Part shown: in pieces, positions 35,401 to 44,339 of the stretch
How positions within the stretch are numbered: the stretch's first letter is position 1
Layout: each line of letters starts with the position of its first letter
DNA from: Paenibacillus sp. FSL H8-0079
GTDB lineage: Bacteria; Bacillota; Bacilli; Paenibacillales; Paenibacillaceae
NCBI RefSeq assembly: GCF_037991315.1
Contig: NZ_CP150300.1
Span: 2,480,001-2,544,000 of the forward strand
Length of the DNA stretch: 64,000 nt
Reading direction: 5' to 3'
Notes under the pieces: model-generated
The model's input: only the letters and a program-made list of their open reading frames with translations
Told to the model about the DNA's origin: nothing
Databases searched by the model: none
Translations under genes and position numbers: made by a program

Positions 35401-36793
35401 TCAGCCTCACGCACATAACTACACGAAAGTGCTATTTAGTGAGAAAAGTGTTTTCCGTGCGGGGACCATTGGTACGGTGGCTGAGAAAACAGCATTTGGT
35501 TTTGCCAAGAAGTATGAGGAACAGCATCAGAAGAAATGGCGTGGAGCTGAATTGAATCGTTTGGCCTCTGGTTGTACTGGGGTGAAACGGAGTACTGGAC
35601 AGCATCCCGGCGGTATTGTCGTAGTACCTGATTATATCGAGGTCGAAGACGTTACACCTGTTCAGTTTCCGGCTGACGACGTTAATGCGGAGTGGAAAAC
35701 GACACACTTTGATTATCATGCTTTTGAAGAAAACTTGCTGAAACTTGATATTCTGGGGCACGATGATCCAACTATGATGCGGATGTTGCAGGATTTGACA
35801 GGGGTCGATCCGACGTCCATTCCGATGAATGATCCCAAAGTCATGAGCATGTTTAACTCAACCGAAGCTTTGGGCGTTACACCGGAACAGATTCGGTCAC
35901 CAGTAGCAACGTTTGGCGTGCCGGAGATGGGGACGAAGTTCGTACGTCAGATGCTTGTCGAATCTCAGCCGACATCTTTTGCCGATTTACTGCAAATTTC
36001 CGGTTTGTCCCATGGTACAGGGGTATGGCTTGGAAACGCTCAGGATCTGATTAAGAACGGAACGTGCAACATTAAGACGGTAATCGGTTGTCGGGATGAC
36101 ATCATGTTGTTCCTGATCTATAAAACGGGAATGGATGCAAGTCTGGCCTTTAAGATTACCGAGAGTGTTCGTAAGGGACGTGGTCTGCCACAGGAATGGA
36201 TTGACGAGATGAAGAATTGCAAAGTGCCTCAATGGTACATTGATTCTTGTCTCAAAATCCAGTACATGTTTCCGAAGGCTCACGCGGCCGCTTATGTTAT
36301 TTCGGCAGTACGTACGGCATTCTTCAAGCTATATCATCCGATTGAATATTACGCAACCTACTTTACCGTTCGGGCGGATGAGATCGATATTGAACTGATG
36401 TGTCAGGGATATGACGCAATCTATCGGAAAATTACGGAGATCGAGCAATTAGGTTTCCAGGCACCACCGAAAGAGAAAAACATGCTGCCTGTCCTTGAAA
36501 TGGGTCTAGAAATGGCAGCACGCGGATTCTCGTTGAAACCTATTGATTTATACCGTTCGGAAGCGACGAAGTTCATCGTTGACGGAAAAACACTAATCCC
36601 TCCATTTTCAGCTTTGGCAGGAATCGGGGATAATGCAGCTCGCAATATCGCTGCGGCAAGAGATCATGGTGAATTCCTGTCGGTGGAAGATTTCCAACAG
36701 AAATCGAAAGCGAGTAAGACGATTGTTGAACTCCTGTCGAATATGGGATGTTTCCGTGGCTTGCCAGAGAGCAATCAGCTTTCCCTGTTCTAG
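32474..36793 (+). CDS. polC: DNA polymerase III PolC-type alpha subunit
   Basis: A 1439-residue replicative polymerase of low-GC Gram-positive type. Domains in order are an N-terminal domain, an OB fold (about residue 235), a PHP domain (EFHLHSTMSTMDAVTS, about 335), an inserted 3'-5' exonuclease (FDIETTGLS near 425, VAHNARFDMGF near 505), and a C-terminal polymerase core with a zinc cluster (CVNSECKHSEW and CPDCGKK, about 910-945). The polymerase core contains GSRGSVGSSVVATFLGI, VPDIDLNFSGDYQ and FPKAHAAAYV. This exonuclease-in-PHP arrangement separates PolC from DnaE. It is followed by a repeat overlapping the stop codon. Confidence 0.98.
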   Translation: MSGFEEKRKRFELLMKQAELPAGLLEPYFLDGWIEQVETNRSNREWNILIAKDTLVPAPIYRTFCLHIQEKMNHIAKISFGFKYTDKVQSGDIVSEYWNLFLEWVTREIPSVNGWMNRTTFECEADLLQLTMSDATSMELARKKQIDQAITTFYDKYFHLPLRIKMQVGEVANNKEAMEQFQAKKRVEELEVIEKMMSEVDTEIPVDEEQGDVRLQMGYDIKEPAVPMQEIQDEEKKVTLQGSVFGLDRKELRNGNTLFTFYLTDFTDSMQMKMFAKTKEDVKILSLLANGKWVKVRGRVEYDRFMQIPELAMIPSDLIEVKAPPSRKDNAPEKRVEFHLHSTMSTMDAVTSIDKYVKMAAEWGHKAIAVSDHGGVQVYPEASKAAKKNGIKMIYGLEANVVNDSVAVVMAPQPLDLQTATYIVFDIETTGLSVTQNKIIEIAAVKMQDGKEIDRYATFVNPHERIPYNIQQLTNINDDMVKDAPELEPVIRDFVQFAGDGVLVAHNARFDMGFIQASLKQIGMPELPNPVLDTLELARLLFPKNKNHRLNTMADKYKVGLESHHRAIDDTVALAGILIGLLNDAAQMKGLTRLDRLNDYVGVDLSNTRPFHCGIYALNEVGKKNLYKLVSLSHTEHFKRVPCIPKSKLINLREGLVIISGCEKGEFFEAVLNKSLEEAEEIAEFYDILEIQPLTMYMHLVDKGLVATPEEIKTAIRKVIDIGAKFNKPVIATGNVHYLEPRDKLYRDITIHGITGFSPLKDQRKPDAHFRTTEEMLEEFKFLGQDKAYEVVVTNTIELSDRFEEIKLFPDKLFTPILEGADDEIRNTCYDTAKSIYGEELPEVIVARLEKELIPIIKYGFSANYLISERLVKKSNQDGYLVGSRGSVGSSVVATFLGISEVNPLPAHYICVNSECKHSEWFLDGSVRSGFDLPEKECPDCGKKLKGEGQDIPFETFLGFKGDKVPDIDLNFSGDYQPHAHNYTKVLFSEKSVFRAGTIGTVAEKTAFGFAKKYEEQHQKKWRGAELNRLASGCTGVKRSTGQHPGGIVVVPDYIEVEDVTPVQFPADDVNAEWKTTHFDYHAFEENLLKLDILGHDDPTMMRMLQDLTGVDPTSIPMNDPKVMSMFNSTEALGVTPEQIRSPVATFGVPEMGTKFVRQMLVESQPTSFADLLQISGLSHGTGVWLGNAQDLIKNGTCNIKTVIGCRDDIMLFLIYKTGMDASLAFKITESVRKGRGLPQEWIDEMKNCKVPQWYIDSCLKIQYMFPKAHAAAYVISAVRTAFFKLYHPIEYYATYFTVRADEIDIELMCQGYDAIYRKITEIEQLGFQAPPKEKNMLPVLEMGLEMAARGFSLKPIDLYRSEATKFIVDGKTLIPPFSALAGIGDNAARNIAAARDHGEFLSVEDFQQKSKASKTIVELLSNMGCFRGLPESNQLSLF

Positions 36794-36818
36794 GATTAGA
36801 TTTGAATCAGGGAACAGG
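36784..36818 (+). other. Inverted repeat spanning the polC stop codon
   Basis: CCTGTTC (36784-36790) pairs with GAACAGG (36812-36818). No T-run follows, so it is at best a weak or factor-assisted 3' end. Confidence 0.4.
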
Positions 36819-36881
36819 CATTAATCGGTGATACGTAATTTTTTCTTCATTAGTAAGTAATCTGCCTGAAAGATCGCTTAC

Positions 36882-36910
36882 TTGTCACTATTACCAGACT
36901 ATGTTATAAT
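36882..36910 (+). promoter_or_regulatory. Sigma-A promoter of the rimP-nusA-infB operon
   Basis: TTGTCA (36882-36887) and a perfect TATAAT (36905-36910) are separated by exactly 17 bp. The predicted transcript start near 36917 leaves a leader of about 134 nt containing a strong hairpin. Confidence 0.85.
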
Positions 36911-36939
36911 TTTTGAAGTGAACGAGATAGTACGAATTT

Positions 36940-36975
36940 CTAAAGAGTGGGGAAACCCACTCTTTAGTCTTTGGT
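36940..36975 (+). promoter_or_regulatory. Leader hairpin of the nusA operon, candidate NusA-dependent attenuator
   Basis: CTAAAGAGTGGG (36940-36951) pairs perfectly over 12 bp with CCCACTCTTTAG (36956-36967), closed by a GAAA tetraloop. It is followed by TCTTTGGT, an imperfect U-tract. It lies about 23 nt after the predicted transcription start. Strong hairpins with poor U-tracts are typical of terminators that need NusA. In B. subtilis nusA is reported to be autoregulated by such a leader terminator; the transfer to this site is inference. Confidence 0.7.
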
Positions 36976-37050
36976 ATACAAGAATCTTGGGTATTTAATA
37001 ATCTGCCAGTGCTATTTTGCTGGTGTAACCTAAGTTGGAGGTTATTGGTT

Positions 37051-37512
37051 TTGAGCACAACGAACATTAAATCTACCGTGGAAGAAATGATCCAACCCTA
37101 CTTGAACGAACAAGGCTTCGAGCTGGTTGACATCGAATACGTCAAAGAAGGCAGCAACTGGTTTTTACGGGTGTATGTCGACAAAGAGGGTGGCATCGAC
37201 ATCGACGATTGCGTCTTGATCAGCGAAAAGCTGAGCGCCAAGCTGGATGAGAACGATCCGATTCCAACCATCTATTTCCTTGAAGTGTCTTCTCCCGGTG
37301 CGGAGCGTCCACTGAAAAAACCTGAGGACGTTACCAAAGCTGTAGGCAAAAATGTTTTTGTAACAACCTACGAACCGGTGAACGGATTGAAGGAATTTGA
37401 AGGCAAGCTGTTATCCTTTGATGACGGAGAACTCCTGATCGAAGCAGGGAAGAAACAGCATGCTATTTCTTATGATAAGGTTGCCAGTGCGCGCCTAGCT
37501 ATTTTGTTTTAA
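37051..37512 (+). CDS. rimP: Ribosome maturation factor RimP
   Basis: A 153-residue protein with the RimP segments [34 protein letters not shown] and [13 protein letters not shown]. It assists 30S subunit assembly. The start is TTG 37051, with GGAGG (37037-37041) 9 nt upstream. In-frame codons further upstream (such as TTG 37009) lack such a site. It is the first gene of the nusA-infB operon. Confidence 0.95.
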   Translation: MSTTNIKSTVEEMIQPYLNEQGFELVDIEYVKEGSNWFLRVYVDKEGGIDIDDCVLISEKLSAKLDENDPIPTIYFLEVSSPGAERPLKKPEDVTKAVGKNVFVTTYEPVNGLKEFEGKLLSFDDGELLIEAGKKQHAISYDKVASARLAILF

Positions 37513-37544
37513 GTGCCTTGTTCACTTTATTAATGAAAAAGACA

Positions 37545-37608
37545 CATCTCACGATAACGGCAAGGTGCTCATGAGTTCAGAGCCTTTCGCCGTTTTACGT
37601 ATGAGATG
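37545..37608 (+). promoter_or_regulatory. Long imperfect inverted repeat between rimP and nusA
   Basis: Nested pairings are CATCTCA (37545-37551) with TGAGATG (37602-37608), then AACGGC with GCCGTT, then AAGG with CCTT, and finally GCTC with GAGC near the apex. The whole 64-nt stretch can form one extended stem ending 28 nt before nusA. There is no T-run, so it is not a standard terminator. It may be a processing site or a translational control element for nusA. Confidence 0.55.
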
Positions 37609-37635
37609 CCATGTTTGAAAGGGGGATCAACATTC

Positions 37636-38733
37636 ATGAGTATGGATTTTATTGAAGCAATGAATGAATTGGAACGGGAAAAAGGGATCAGCAAGGATGT
37701 GCTATTTGAAGCGATCGAGGCTGCACTAATTTCCAGCTACAAGCGGAATTTCAACACGGCCCAGAATGTGCGTGTTGACATGAACCGTAATACGGGAGTT
37801 ATTCGGGTGTATGCCCGTAAATTGATCGTGGAAGAAGTCCTGGATTCACGTACCGAAATTTCATTGCCTGCTGCACGAGAAATCAACCCACACTTCCAGC
37901 TGGAAGATATTGCGGAGATTGAAGTTACGCCGCGTGATTTCGGACGTATCGCCGCACAGACTGCCAAACAGGTAGTGACCCAGCGGATTCGTGAAGCCGA
38001 ACGCGGCCTGATCTACAACGCTTTCGTAGATAAGGAAGAAGATATCGTTACGGGAGTGGTGCAGCGTCAGGATTTGCGCAATATCTACATCGATCTGGGC
38101 AAAATCGAAGCGGCTTTACCGCTAACCGAATTGATGCCGAACGAGAAGTTTGTTCATGGTGACCGTATTAAGGCGTATATCACCAAGGTCGAGAATACGA
38201 CCAAAGGGCCGCAAATCATTTTGTCCCGTACCCATCCGGGGCTCTTGAAACGTCTCTTTGAACTGGAAGTGCCTGAGATCTTTGACGGTGTAGTTGAAAT
38301 TCGCTCCGTCGCTCGCGAAGCAGGGTTCCGCTCCAAGATTGCCGTACACTCCCGCAACGAGGAAGTTGATCCAGTTGGATCATGTGTAGGTCCTAAGGGA
38401 ATGCGCGTGCAGACCATTGTGGGTGAGCTGCGCGGTGAAAAAATCGACATCGTTCGTTTCTCCGATCAGGTAGACGAATATGTGGCTAATGCACTGAGTC
38501 CTTCCAAAGTATTGGAAGTTCATGTATTTGAGGAAGAAAAGATGGCTCGGGTTATCGTTCCGGACTATCAACTTTCGCTCGCTATTGGTATTAAAGGCCA
38601 AAATGCAAGATTGGCAGCCAAATTAACCGGCTGGAAAATCGACATTAAGAGCGAGAGCCAGGCGGAACAGGAATTCGGCAGAGAAAAAGATTCTTCTTCT
38701 GAAATGCATCAGGATTCCGTCTCCGTCGACTAA
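37636..38733 (+). CDS. nusA: Transcription termination/antitermination factor NusA
   Basis: A 365-residue NusA with the N-terminal RNA polymerase-binding domain (DFIEAMNELEREKGISKDVL), an S1 domain (about residues 130-200), and two KH domains (VGSCVGPKGMRVQTIVGELR and LAIGIKGQNARLAAKLTGWK). It lacks the C-terminal acidic repeats of E. coli NusA, as is usual in Firmicutes. The start ATG 37636 has AAAGGGGG upstream. NusA may control its own operon through the leader hairpin. Confidence 0.97.
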   Translation: MSMDFIEAMNELEREKGISKDVLFEAIEAALISSYKRNFNTAQNVRVDMNRNTGVIRVYARKLIVEEVLDSRTEISLPAAREINPHFQLEDIAEIEVTPRDFGRIAAQTAKQVVTQRIREAERGLIYNAFVDKEEDIVTGVVQRQDLRNIYIDLGKIEAALPLTELMPNEKFVHGDRIKAYITKVENTTKGPQIILSRTHPGLLKRLFELEVPEIFDGVVEIRSVAREAGFRSKIAVHSRNEEVDPVGSCVGPKGMRVQTIVGELRGEKIDIVRFSDQVDEYVANALSPSKVLEVHVFEEEKMARVIVPDYQLSLAIGIKGQNARLAAKLTGWKIDIKSESQAEQEFGREKDSSSEMHQDSVSVD

Positions 38734-38758
38734 AGTAAAGTACGGGGGGCGCTGACGT

Positions 38759-39064
38759 ATGAAACCAAAAAAAGTGCCGCTGCGCAAATGTGTGGCATGC
38801 CAAGAAATGATGCCCAAAAAGCAGCTGATCCGCATCGTTAAAACGCCAGAGGATGAAGTGCTGATCGATTTGACTGGCAAAAAATCCGGACGTGGTGCCT
38901 ATTTATGCGGCAAAGAGTCCTGTTTTAAGCTCGCACTCAAAAACCGGGCTTTGGATCGGGCGTTAAAAGGCAAAGTTTCACCTGAAATTTACGAGCAATT
39001 AGCAGCTGACTTCATCGCGGTTGAAGATGAATTCAAAGCAGCACAGGAGCGTGAACATGACTAA
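38759..39064 (+). CDS. rnpM: YlxR family RNA-binding protein (RnpM)
   Basis: A 101-residue protein with the YlxR core KVPLRKCVACQEMMPKKQLI and the GRGAYLCGKESCFKLAL motif. YlxR, recently named RnpM, is reported to bind the RNA of RNase P and modulate it in Firmicutes. It sits between nusA and ylxQ as in B. subtilis and overlaps ylxQ by 8 bp. Confidence 0.93.
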   Translation: MKPKKVPLRKCVACQEMMPKKQLIRIVKTPEDEVLIDLTGKKSGRGAYLCGKESCFKLALKNRALDRALKGKVSPEIYEQLAADFIAVEDEFKAAQEREHD

Positions 39065-39386
39065 TATTAAAACGCTGTCTTATCTGGGACTTTCTATGCG
39101 TGCAGGTAAACTTGTAACAGGTGAAGAAATTGTACTTAAAGCGATCCGTTCTTCCGAGGCTAAAATGGTTATTGTTGCGGGTGACGCCTCAGCCAATACA
39201 CAAAAGAAATTTCGCGATAAATGTGGAACGTATAAGGTTCCTCTGTTGATCGGATTTGACCGGGATAGTCTAGGTTCAAGTATCGGTAAAGACACGCGTG
39301 TTGTTCTTGCAGTAACGGATCGAGGGTTTGCAAAAATGATCTCCAAGCAAGTCGGTATAATGTCGGAGGTGGAGTATATTGAGTAA
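39057..39386 (+). CDS. ylxQ: L7Ae-family ribosomal-type protein YlxQ
   Basis: A 109-residue L7Ae/L30e/S12e-fold protein ([38 protein letters not shown]) expected to bind kink-turn RNA. The start is ATG 39057 ([16 protein letters not shown]), with AGGAG upstream. A longer reading from 39021 has no support. It overlaps rnpM by 8 bp and infB by 8 bp. Confidence 0.92.
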   Translation: MTNIKTLSYLGLSMRAGKLVTGEEIVLKAIRSSEAKMVIVAGDASANTQKKFRDKCGTYKVPLLIGFDRDSLGSSIGKDTRVVLAVTDRGFAKMISKQVGIMSEVEYIE

Positions 39387-41970
39387 ACAAGAAAACAAGG
39401 ATAAATTGCGAGTTTATGAATATGCGAAGTCCCTTAATATGAGTAGTAAAGAAATTATAACCATTCTTAAAAAGCTGGAAATTCCCGTAAACAATCATAT
39501 GAGTGTCATGGAGAATGGTTCAGTCGGTAAGGTGGAACAATTTTTTAAAGATATAAAATCCACTGCTGCTTCGAAACAAGGCAACGATGCAAAACCAGTT
39601 GCTACTTCGGCAGTACGCAGTGACAAACCAGTGGACAGCAACAAGCCGGCCGGCGGAGTGAACACGCCGAAGAGCAGTAACCCATCCGGTAGTCCCGTAC
39701 AAACAAAAATACAACAGGAAAAGCAGGTAGGTATGAACAATAGACCAAATTCCAACAATAACAATGGCACCCAAAGACCCAGCGGCCAAGACAGCCGCAA
39801 CAGAACGAACTCTTCCCAAGGCTCAAGCCAAGGAGGACAATCAACTAACCGTCCAAGACCAGCTCAAGGTGGACAAAGCAGTACTGCATCCCGTCCGCAA
39901 GGATCGGGTCAACGTCCGAATAACAGCGGTGGCGGTCAAGTAAGAACTTCAGGACCTAACAGTGGTGGTAATACAGGTACTGCTGGCAACCGTAGCGGTG
40001 GCCAAGGTCAGAGCCAAGGACAAGGCCAACGTAGAAGCGGCCCAGGTGGTACTACTGGCAGCAACAACAACAACAATAGTGGTAACCGTTCGAACAGCGG
40101 TGGCGGTGGACGTCGTTATGATGACAACCGTGGCGGCAACTTCCGTGGTAACCGTGGTGGCAAGAACAACCGCAACAGAAATCAACAACAGTACCAACAA
40201 CGTGAGAAAATTGATAACACACCTAAGAAAATCATCGTTCGTGGTGATATGACCGTTGGTGAAACAGCGAAGTTGCTCCATAAGGATGCTTCCGAAGTTA
40301 TCAAAAAACTCATCGCTATGGGCGTTATGGCAACAATCAACCAAGAACTTGATATCGAAACGATCCTTTTGCTTTCAGGTGAATTCGGTGTTGAGGTTGA
40401 AGTGAAGATTGTGCTTGAAGATGACCGTTTCGAAACACTGGAAGAAAATGATGATGCTGCTGACTTGCAGGCTCGTCCACCAGTAGTTACAATCATGGGT
40501 CACGTTGACCATGGTAAAACAACTTTGCTTGATGCCATTCGTTCCACGAATGTAACAGGCGGCGAAGCAGGCGGAATCACGCAACATATCGGTGCATACC
40601 AAGTCGAAATCAACAGCAAAAAGATCACGTTCTTGGATACTCCGGGTCACGAAGCGTTTACAGCGATGCGTGCACGTGGTGCACAGGTTACGGATATGAC
40701 GATTATTGTTGTAGCAGCAGATGACGGCGTTATGCCACAAACCATTGAGGCCATTAACCATGCTAAAGCAGCTGGGCTTCCAATTATCGTTGCTGTCAAT
40801 AAAATCGACAAACCGGGCGCTGATCCGGATAAAGTAAAACAAGAATTAACTAACTATGAACTCGTTCCTGAAGAGTGGGGCGGAGATACCATTTTTGTTA
40901 ACGTGTCAGCGAAACAAAGAATGGGTCTGGAAGGTCTGCTTGAAATGATTCTGCTCGTTGCAGAAGTGAACGAATACAAAGCGAACCCGGACAAACGTGC
41001 CCGTGGTACGGTGATTGAAGCCGAGCTGGATAAAGGACGTGGCCCAGTTGCCCGTATTCTCGTACAGCACGGTACATTGAAAGTCGGAGATGCTTTCGTA
41101 GCAGGTAACTGCTTCGGTCGTGTTCGTGCAATGGTCAATGACAAAGGTCGCCGTTTGAAAGAAGCTGGACCTTCAACACCTGTAGAAATCACAGGTCTGA
41201 CTGAAGTTCCAGGTGCGGGAGATCCATTCATGGTGTTTGAAGATGAGCGCAAAGCGCGTTCCATCGCTGACAAACGTGCGATTACACAACGTGAATCCGA
41301 TCTGGGTACACATACTCGCGTAACGTTGGATGATCTGTTCCAGCACATCAAAGATGGCGAGATCAAAGATCTGAACGTAATCATCAAAGGTGACGTACAA
41401 GGTTCGGTTGAAGCATTGAAAGGTTCCCTTGCGAAGATCGAAGTTGAAGGTGTACGCGTGAAAATCATTCATAGCGGCGCTGGTGCAATCACTGAGTCCG
41501 ACATCATTTTGGCTGCAGCATCCAATGCCATCGTAATTGGTTTCAACGTTCGTCCTGATAACCAGGCGAAAGCAACTGCAGATCAAGAGCAAGTAGACAT
41601 TCGTCTGCATCGCGTAATCTACAGTGTTATCGAAGAAATTGAACAAGCGATGAAAGGAATGCTTGATCCGATCTTCAAAGAAAAAGTTATCGGTCATGCT
41701 GAAGTTCGTAGCACGTTCTCCATCAGTAAAGTGGGTACCATCGCTGGTTGTATGGTTACCTCGGGTAAAATTACGCGTTCTGCGGAAGCACGCCTGATTC
41801 GTGATGGCATCGTCCTTTACGAAGGTAAGTTGGATTCCCTGAAACGCTATAAAGATGATGCCAAAGAAGTAGCCCAAGGCTACGAGTGCGGTATCACACT
41901 GGATAAATACAATGATCTCAAAGAGGGCGACGTTATCGAAGCCTTCATTATGGAGACAGTACAACGATAA
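39379..41970 (+). CDS. infB: Translation initiation factor IF-2
   Basis: An 863-residue IF-2. A short N-terminal IF2_N module ([20 protein letters not shown]) is followed by about 210 residues rich in Gly, Asn, Gln, Ser and Arg (residues about 65-275). A second IF2_N segment, the GTPase domain ([15 protein letters not shown] near 373; [16 protein letters not shown]) and the C-terminal beta-barrel and fMet-tRNA binding domains come next. The start is TTG 39379 with GGAGGTGG 6 nt upstream; it overlaps ylxQ. The low-complexity arm is much longer than needed for function and likely species-variable. Confidence 0.97.
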   Translation: MSKQENKDKLRVYEYAKSLNMSSKEIITILKKLEIPVNNHMSVMENGSVGKVEQFFKDIKSTAASKQGNDAKPVATSAVRSDKPVDSNKPAGGVNTPKSSNPSGSPVQTKIQQEKQVGMNNRPNSNNNNGTQRPSGQDSRNRTNSSQGSSQGGQSTNRPRPAQGGQSSTASRPQGSGQRPNNSGGGQVRTSGPNSGGNTGTAGNRSGGQGQSQGQGQRRSGPGGTTGSNNNNNSGNRSNSGGGGRRYDDNRGGNFRGNRGGKNNRNRNQQQYQQREKIDNTPKKIIVRGDMTVGETAKLLHKDASEVIKKLIAMGVMATINQELDIETILLLSGEFGVEVEVKIVLEDDRFETLEENDDAADLQARPPVVTIMGHVDHGKTTLLDAIRSTNVTGGEAGGITQHIGAYQVEINSKKITFLDTPGHEAFTAMRARGAQVTDMTIIVVAADDGVMPQTIEAINHAKAAGLPIIVAVNKIDKPGADPDKVKQELTNYELVPEEWGGDTIFVNVSAKQRMGLEGLLEMILLVAEVNEYKANPDKRARGTVIEAELDKGRGPVARILVQHGTLKVGDAFVAGNCFGRVRAMVNDKGRRLKEAGPSTPVEITGLTEVPGAGDPFMVFEDERKARSIADKRAITQRESDLGTHTRVTLDDLFQHIKDGEIKDLNVIIKGDVQGSVEALKGSLAKIEVEGVRVKIIHSGAGAITESDIILAAASNAIVIGFNVRPDNQAKATADQEQVDIRLHRVIYSVIEEIEQAMKGMLDPIFKEKVIGHAEVRSTFSISKVGTIAGCMVTSGKITRSAEARLIRDGIVLYEGKLDSLKRYKDDAKEVAQGYECGITLDKYNDLKEGDVIEAFIMETVQR

Positions 41971-41995
41971 GCAAGGAAGCATGAGGTGAACAACG

Positions 41996-42355
41996 ATGGC
42001 TAAGATTCGTACAGGTAGAGTGGGCGAGCAGATCAAGAAAGAAATAAGTCTGCTCATCCAGTCTGAACTGAAAGATCCACGTATCGGCTTTATTACGGTA
42101 ACGGGAGTCGAAGTGACAGGAGACTTGTCGCAAGCCAAAGTTTATCTGAGTGTCTTCGGTGAACAGGAACAAAAAGATAACACGCTCAAAGCTCTGGCAA
42201 AAGCAAATGGATTTTTGCGTTCCGAGCTGGGCAAACGTATCCGTTTCCGGCATGTTCCCGAGTTGATATTCAAGATTGACGAATCCATCGCTTATGGTAG
42301 CCGAATTGAGAAGCTGCTTGGCGATATTGGTTCCGACAAGAACGAATCCCAGTAA
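41996..42355 (+). CDS. rbfA: Ribosome-binding factor A
   Basis: A 119-residue KH-type protein with [40 protein letters not shown] and [16 protein letters not shown]. It is a late 30S maturation factor. A GAGGTGAAC Shine-Dalgarno precedes ATG 41996. It lies in the standard infB-rbfA-nrnA-truB order. Confidence 0.96.
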   Translation: MAKIRTGRVGEQIKKEISLLIQSELKDPRIGFITVTGVEVTGDLSQAKVYLSVFGEQEQKDNTLKALAKANGFLRSELGKRIRFRHVPELIFKIDESIAYGSRIEKLLGDIGSDKNESQ

Positions 42356-42374
42356 CAGAATAGAGGAGACGGCA

Positions 42375-43352
42375 ATGCACACTTATGAACAGGCGCTCCA
42401 GGCCGGAAAGCAATTTCTGCTGGAGCATGATGATTACCTGGTCGTGTCGCATGTACAGCCGGACGGTGACGCAGTCAGCTCGACGGTAACGGTGGGCTGG
42501 CTGCTGTCATGTCTGGGTAAGACATTCACGATGATTAATGAAGGCGAAATTCCACAACGCATGCAATTTTTGTGGGAAGCCGGCAACATTGTGAACATGA
42601 CCGAACAACCACCGCAGCGAAAATATAAAGCTGTTATCTGTGTGGATTGTGCAGACTTTGCCAGAGTAGGCTTGACGCGTCATTATTTCGAAGAAGATGC
42701 TGTGATTTTGAATATTGATCATCATCCTACGAATGATGCTTACGGTACAGTCAACATCATTAAGTCAGATGCTGCTGCAACGGCTGAAATTTTGTTCGAT
42801 TTTCTTAACCTGTTCCAAGTAGCATGGGACAAAGATGTTGCAACGGCAGTCTATACAGGATTGCTTACGGACACAGGTGGGTTTCGCTATGCCAATACGA
42901 GTCCAAATGTAATGACAACGGCCTCCAGATTGCTTGAACATGGCGTGGATGGACCCTATCTCGCCCAGACTTTGTTGGAGCAGGTGACTCTTCCACAAGT
43001 TCGGATTTTGAATCAAGCACTATCAAGCCTGAAGATGACAGATGATGGCAAGATAGCCTGGGTTGTTATAACACCAGATGATATGGTCGCGTGTGGAGCA
43101 GCTAATGAAGATCTTGAAGGGGTAGTGAACTATCCGCGCAACATTCAGGGCGTGGAGGTTGGTATCTTTTTCAAAGTCATCAACGAGAATGCCGTCAAGG
43201 TTTCTCTGCGTTCGGCTGGCAAGATTGATGTTGCTGCATTAGCACAGACCTTTGGCGGAGGCGGGCATGTACTCGCAGCCGGATGTCGTCTGGAAGGCAG
43301 ACTTGAAGATATTGTAGCAAAAGTACTGAAGCAGGTGAATTCACAATGGTAA
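42375..43352 (+). CDS. nrnA: Bifunctional oligoribonuclease/pAp phosphatase NrnA
   Basis: A 325-residue DHH/DHHA1 phosphoesterase. Motif I is VSHVQPDGDAVSS, the ICVDCADFARVG segment follows, then the DHH motif NIDHHPTND, and the C-terminal DHHA1 motif FGGGGHVLAAGCRLEG. NrnA degrades short RNAs and dephosphorylates pAp. The start ATG 42375 has AGAGGAG upstream. The stop overlaps the truB start. Confidence 0.95.
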   Translation: MHTYEQALQAGKQFLLEHDDYLVVSHVQPDGDAVSSTVTVGWLLSCLGKTFTMINEGEIPQRMQFLWEAGNIVNMTEQPPQRKYKAVICVDCADFARVGLTRHYFEEDAVILNIDHHPTNDAYGTVNIIKSDAAATAEILFDFLNLFQVAWDKDVATAVYTGLLTDTGGFRYANTSPNVMTTASRLLEHGVDGPYLAQTLLEQVTLPQVRILNQALSSLKMTDDGKIAWVVITPDDMVACGAANEDLEGVVNYPRNIQGVEVGIFFKVINENAVKVSLRSAGKIDVAALAQTFGGGGHVLAAGCRLEGRLEDIVAKVLKQVNSQW

Positions 43353-44269
43353 AGCCCTTTGAAGGTGTACTTCCGGTATATAAACCGGCGGGATTTACTT
43401 CTCATGATGTTGTAGCCAAAATGCGTCGCATTCTCAAGATGAAGCGCATTGGGCATACTGGCACACTGGACCCACAAGTTACAGGCGTTCTGCCGCTCTG
43501 TCTTGGACGGGCGACACGCGTGGTAGAGTATATGCAGGAGCTTCCAAAGGAATATCTGGCTACGCTCAGATTGGGACTGTCTACTGATACAGAGGATATG
43601 ACAGGGGAAGTCATTGAGCGGGCTGAAACGACTGTGGAAGTAACACAGGAACAGGTTCAACAGGTGCTAGAGCAGTTCCTGGGCACGATCTCTCAAGTGC
43701 CACCCATGTATTCTGCGGTAAAGGTAGACGGTAAACGTCTCTATGAGCTTGCTCGTGAAGGAAAAACGGTAGAGCGTAAGAGCCGTGAGGTCACAATCTA
43801 TGAGCTTGAGCTTACAGGGATTGAGACTCAGGGTGAAACCACCGATATATCCTTCCGGGCCTTGTGTTCAAAAGGTACCTATATTCGGACGTTGTGTGTA
43901 GACATCGGCCGACAACTCGGATATCCATCGACCATGGTTCGACTCGAGCGTACGATCTCGGCAGGTATCTCTGCAGATCGTTGTCTTCGTATTGAAGAAG
44001 TGGAACAACTTATGGCCGATGGGACTTTGGCTGAGGCGCTGATTCCTGTTGACGAGGCTATTGCGTCGATTCCATCCCACAAGGTTGGAGAAGAACAGAC
44101 CAAAGGAGCACTTCAAGGTCAGAAACTGTCTGCACGTCTTCTGGAACCGCCTGTAGAGCAACCTGGTTTGCTGCGGTTGTATGCTCAGGATGGTACGTTT
44201 CTGGGGATATTTGAACGGGATGAACTAAAACCAACGGTGAGGGCAGTTAAAGTCTTTTTGCCGGAATAA
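43346..44269 (+). CDS. truB: tRNA pseudouridine-55 synthase TruB
   Basis: A 307-residue enzyme that makes pseudouridine 55 in the T-loop of tRNAs. The catalytic Asp lies in GHTGTLDPQVTGVLPLCLGR. Other motifs are VPPMYSAVKVDGKRLYELAR and CSKGTYIRTLCVDIG. A C-terminal PUA-like domain follows. It overlaps nrnA by 7 bp and is followed by ribF, as usual. Confidence 0.97.
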   Translation: MVKPFEGVLPVYKPAGFTSHDVVAKMRRILKMKRIGHTGTLDPQVTGVLPLCLGRATRVVEYMQELPKEYLATLRLGLSTDTEDMTGEVIERAETTVEVTQEQVQQVLEQFLGTISQVPPMYSAVKVDGKRLYELAREGKTVERKSREVTIYELELTGIETQGETTDISFRALCSKGTYIRTLCVDIGRQLGYPSTMVRLERTISAGISADRCLRIEEVEQLMADGTLAEALIPVDEAIASIPSHKVGEEQTKGALQGQKLSARLLEPPVEQPGLLRLYAQDGTFLGIFERDELKPTVRAVKVFLPE

Positions 44270-44339
44270 AGAGGTCTCGGGCTTGGAGTTGTGGTGATGC
44301 TCAAGCTTGGCCTATCAAGTGAAATGCAGGTGAATGATT

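Noticed and set aside
41173..42138. 321-codon antisense frame opposite infB and rbfA
   Set aside because: A shadow of conserved + strand genes, with no independent start signals.
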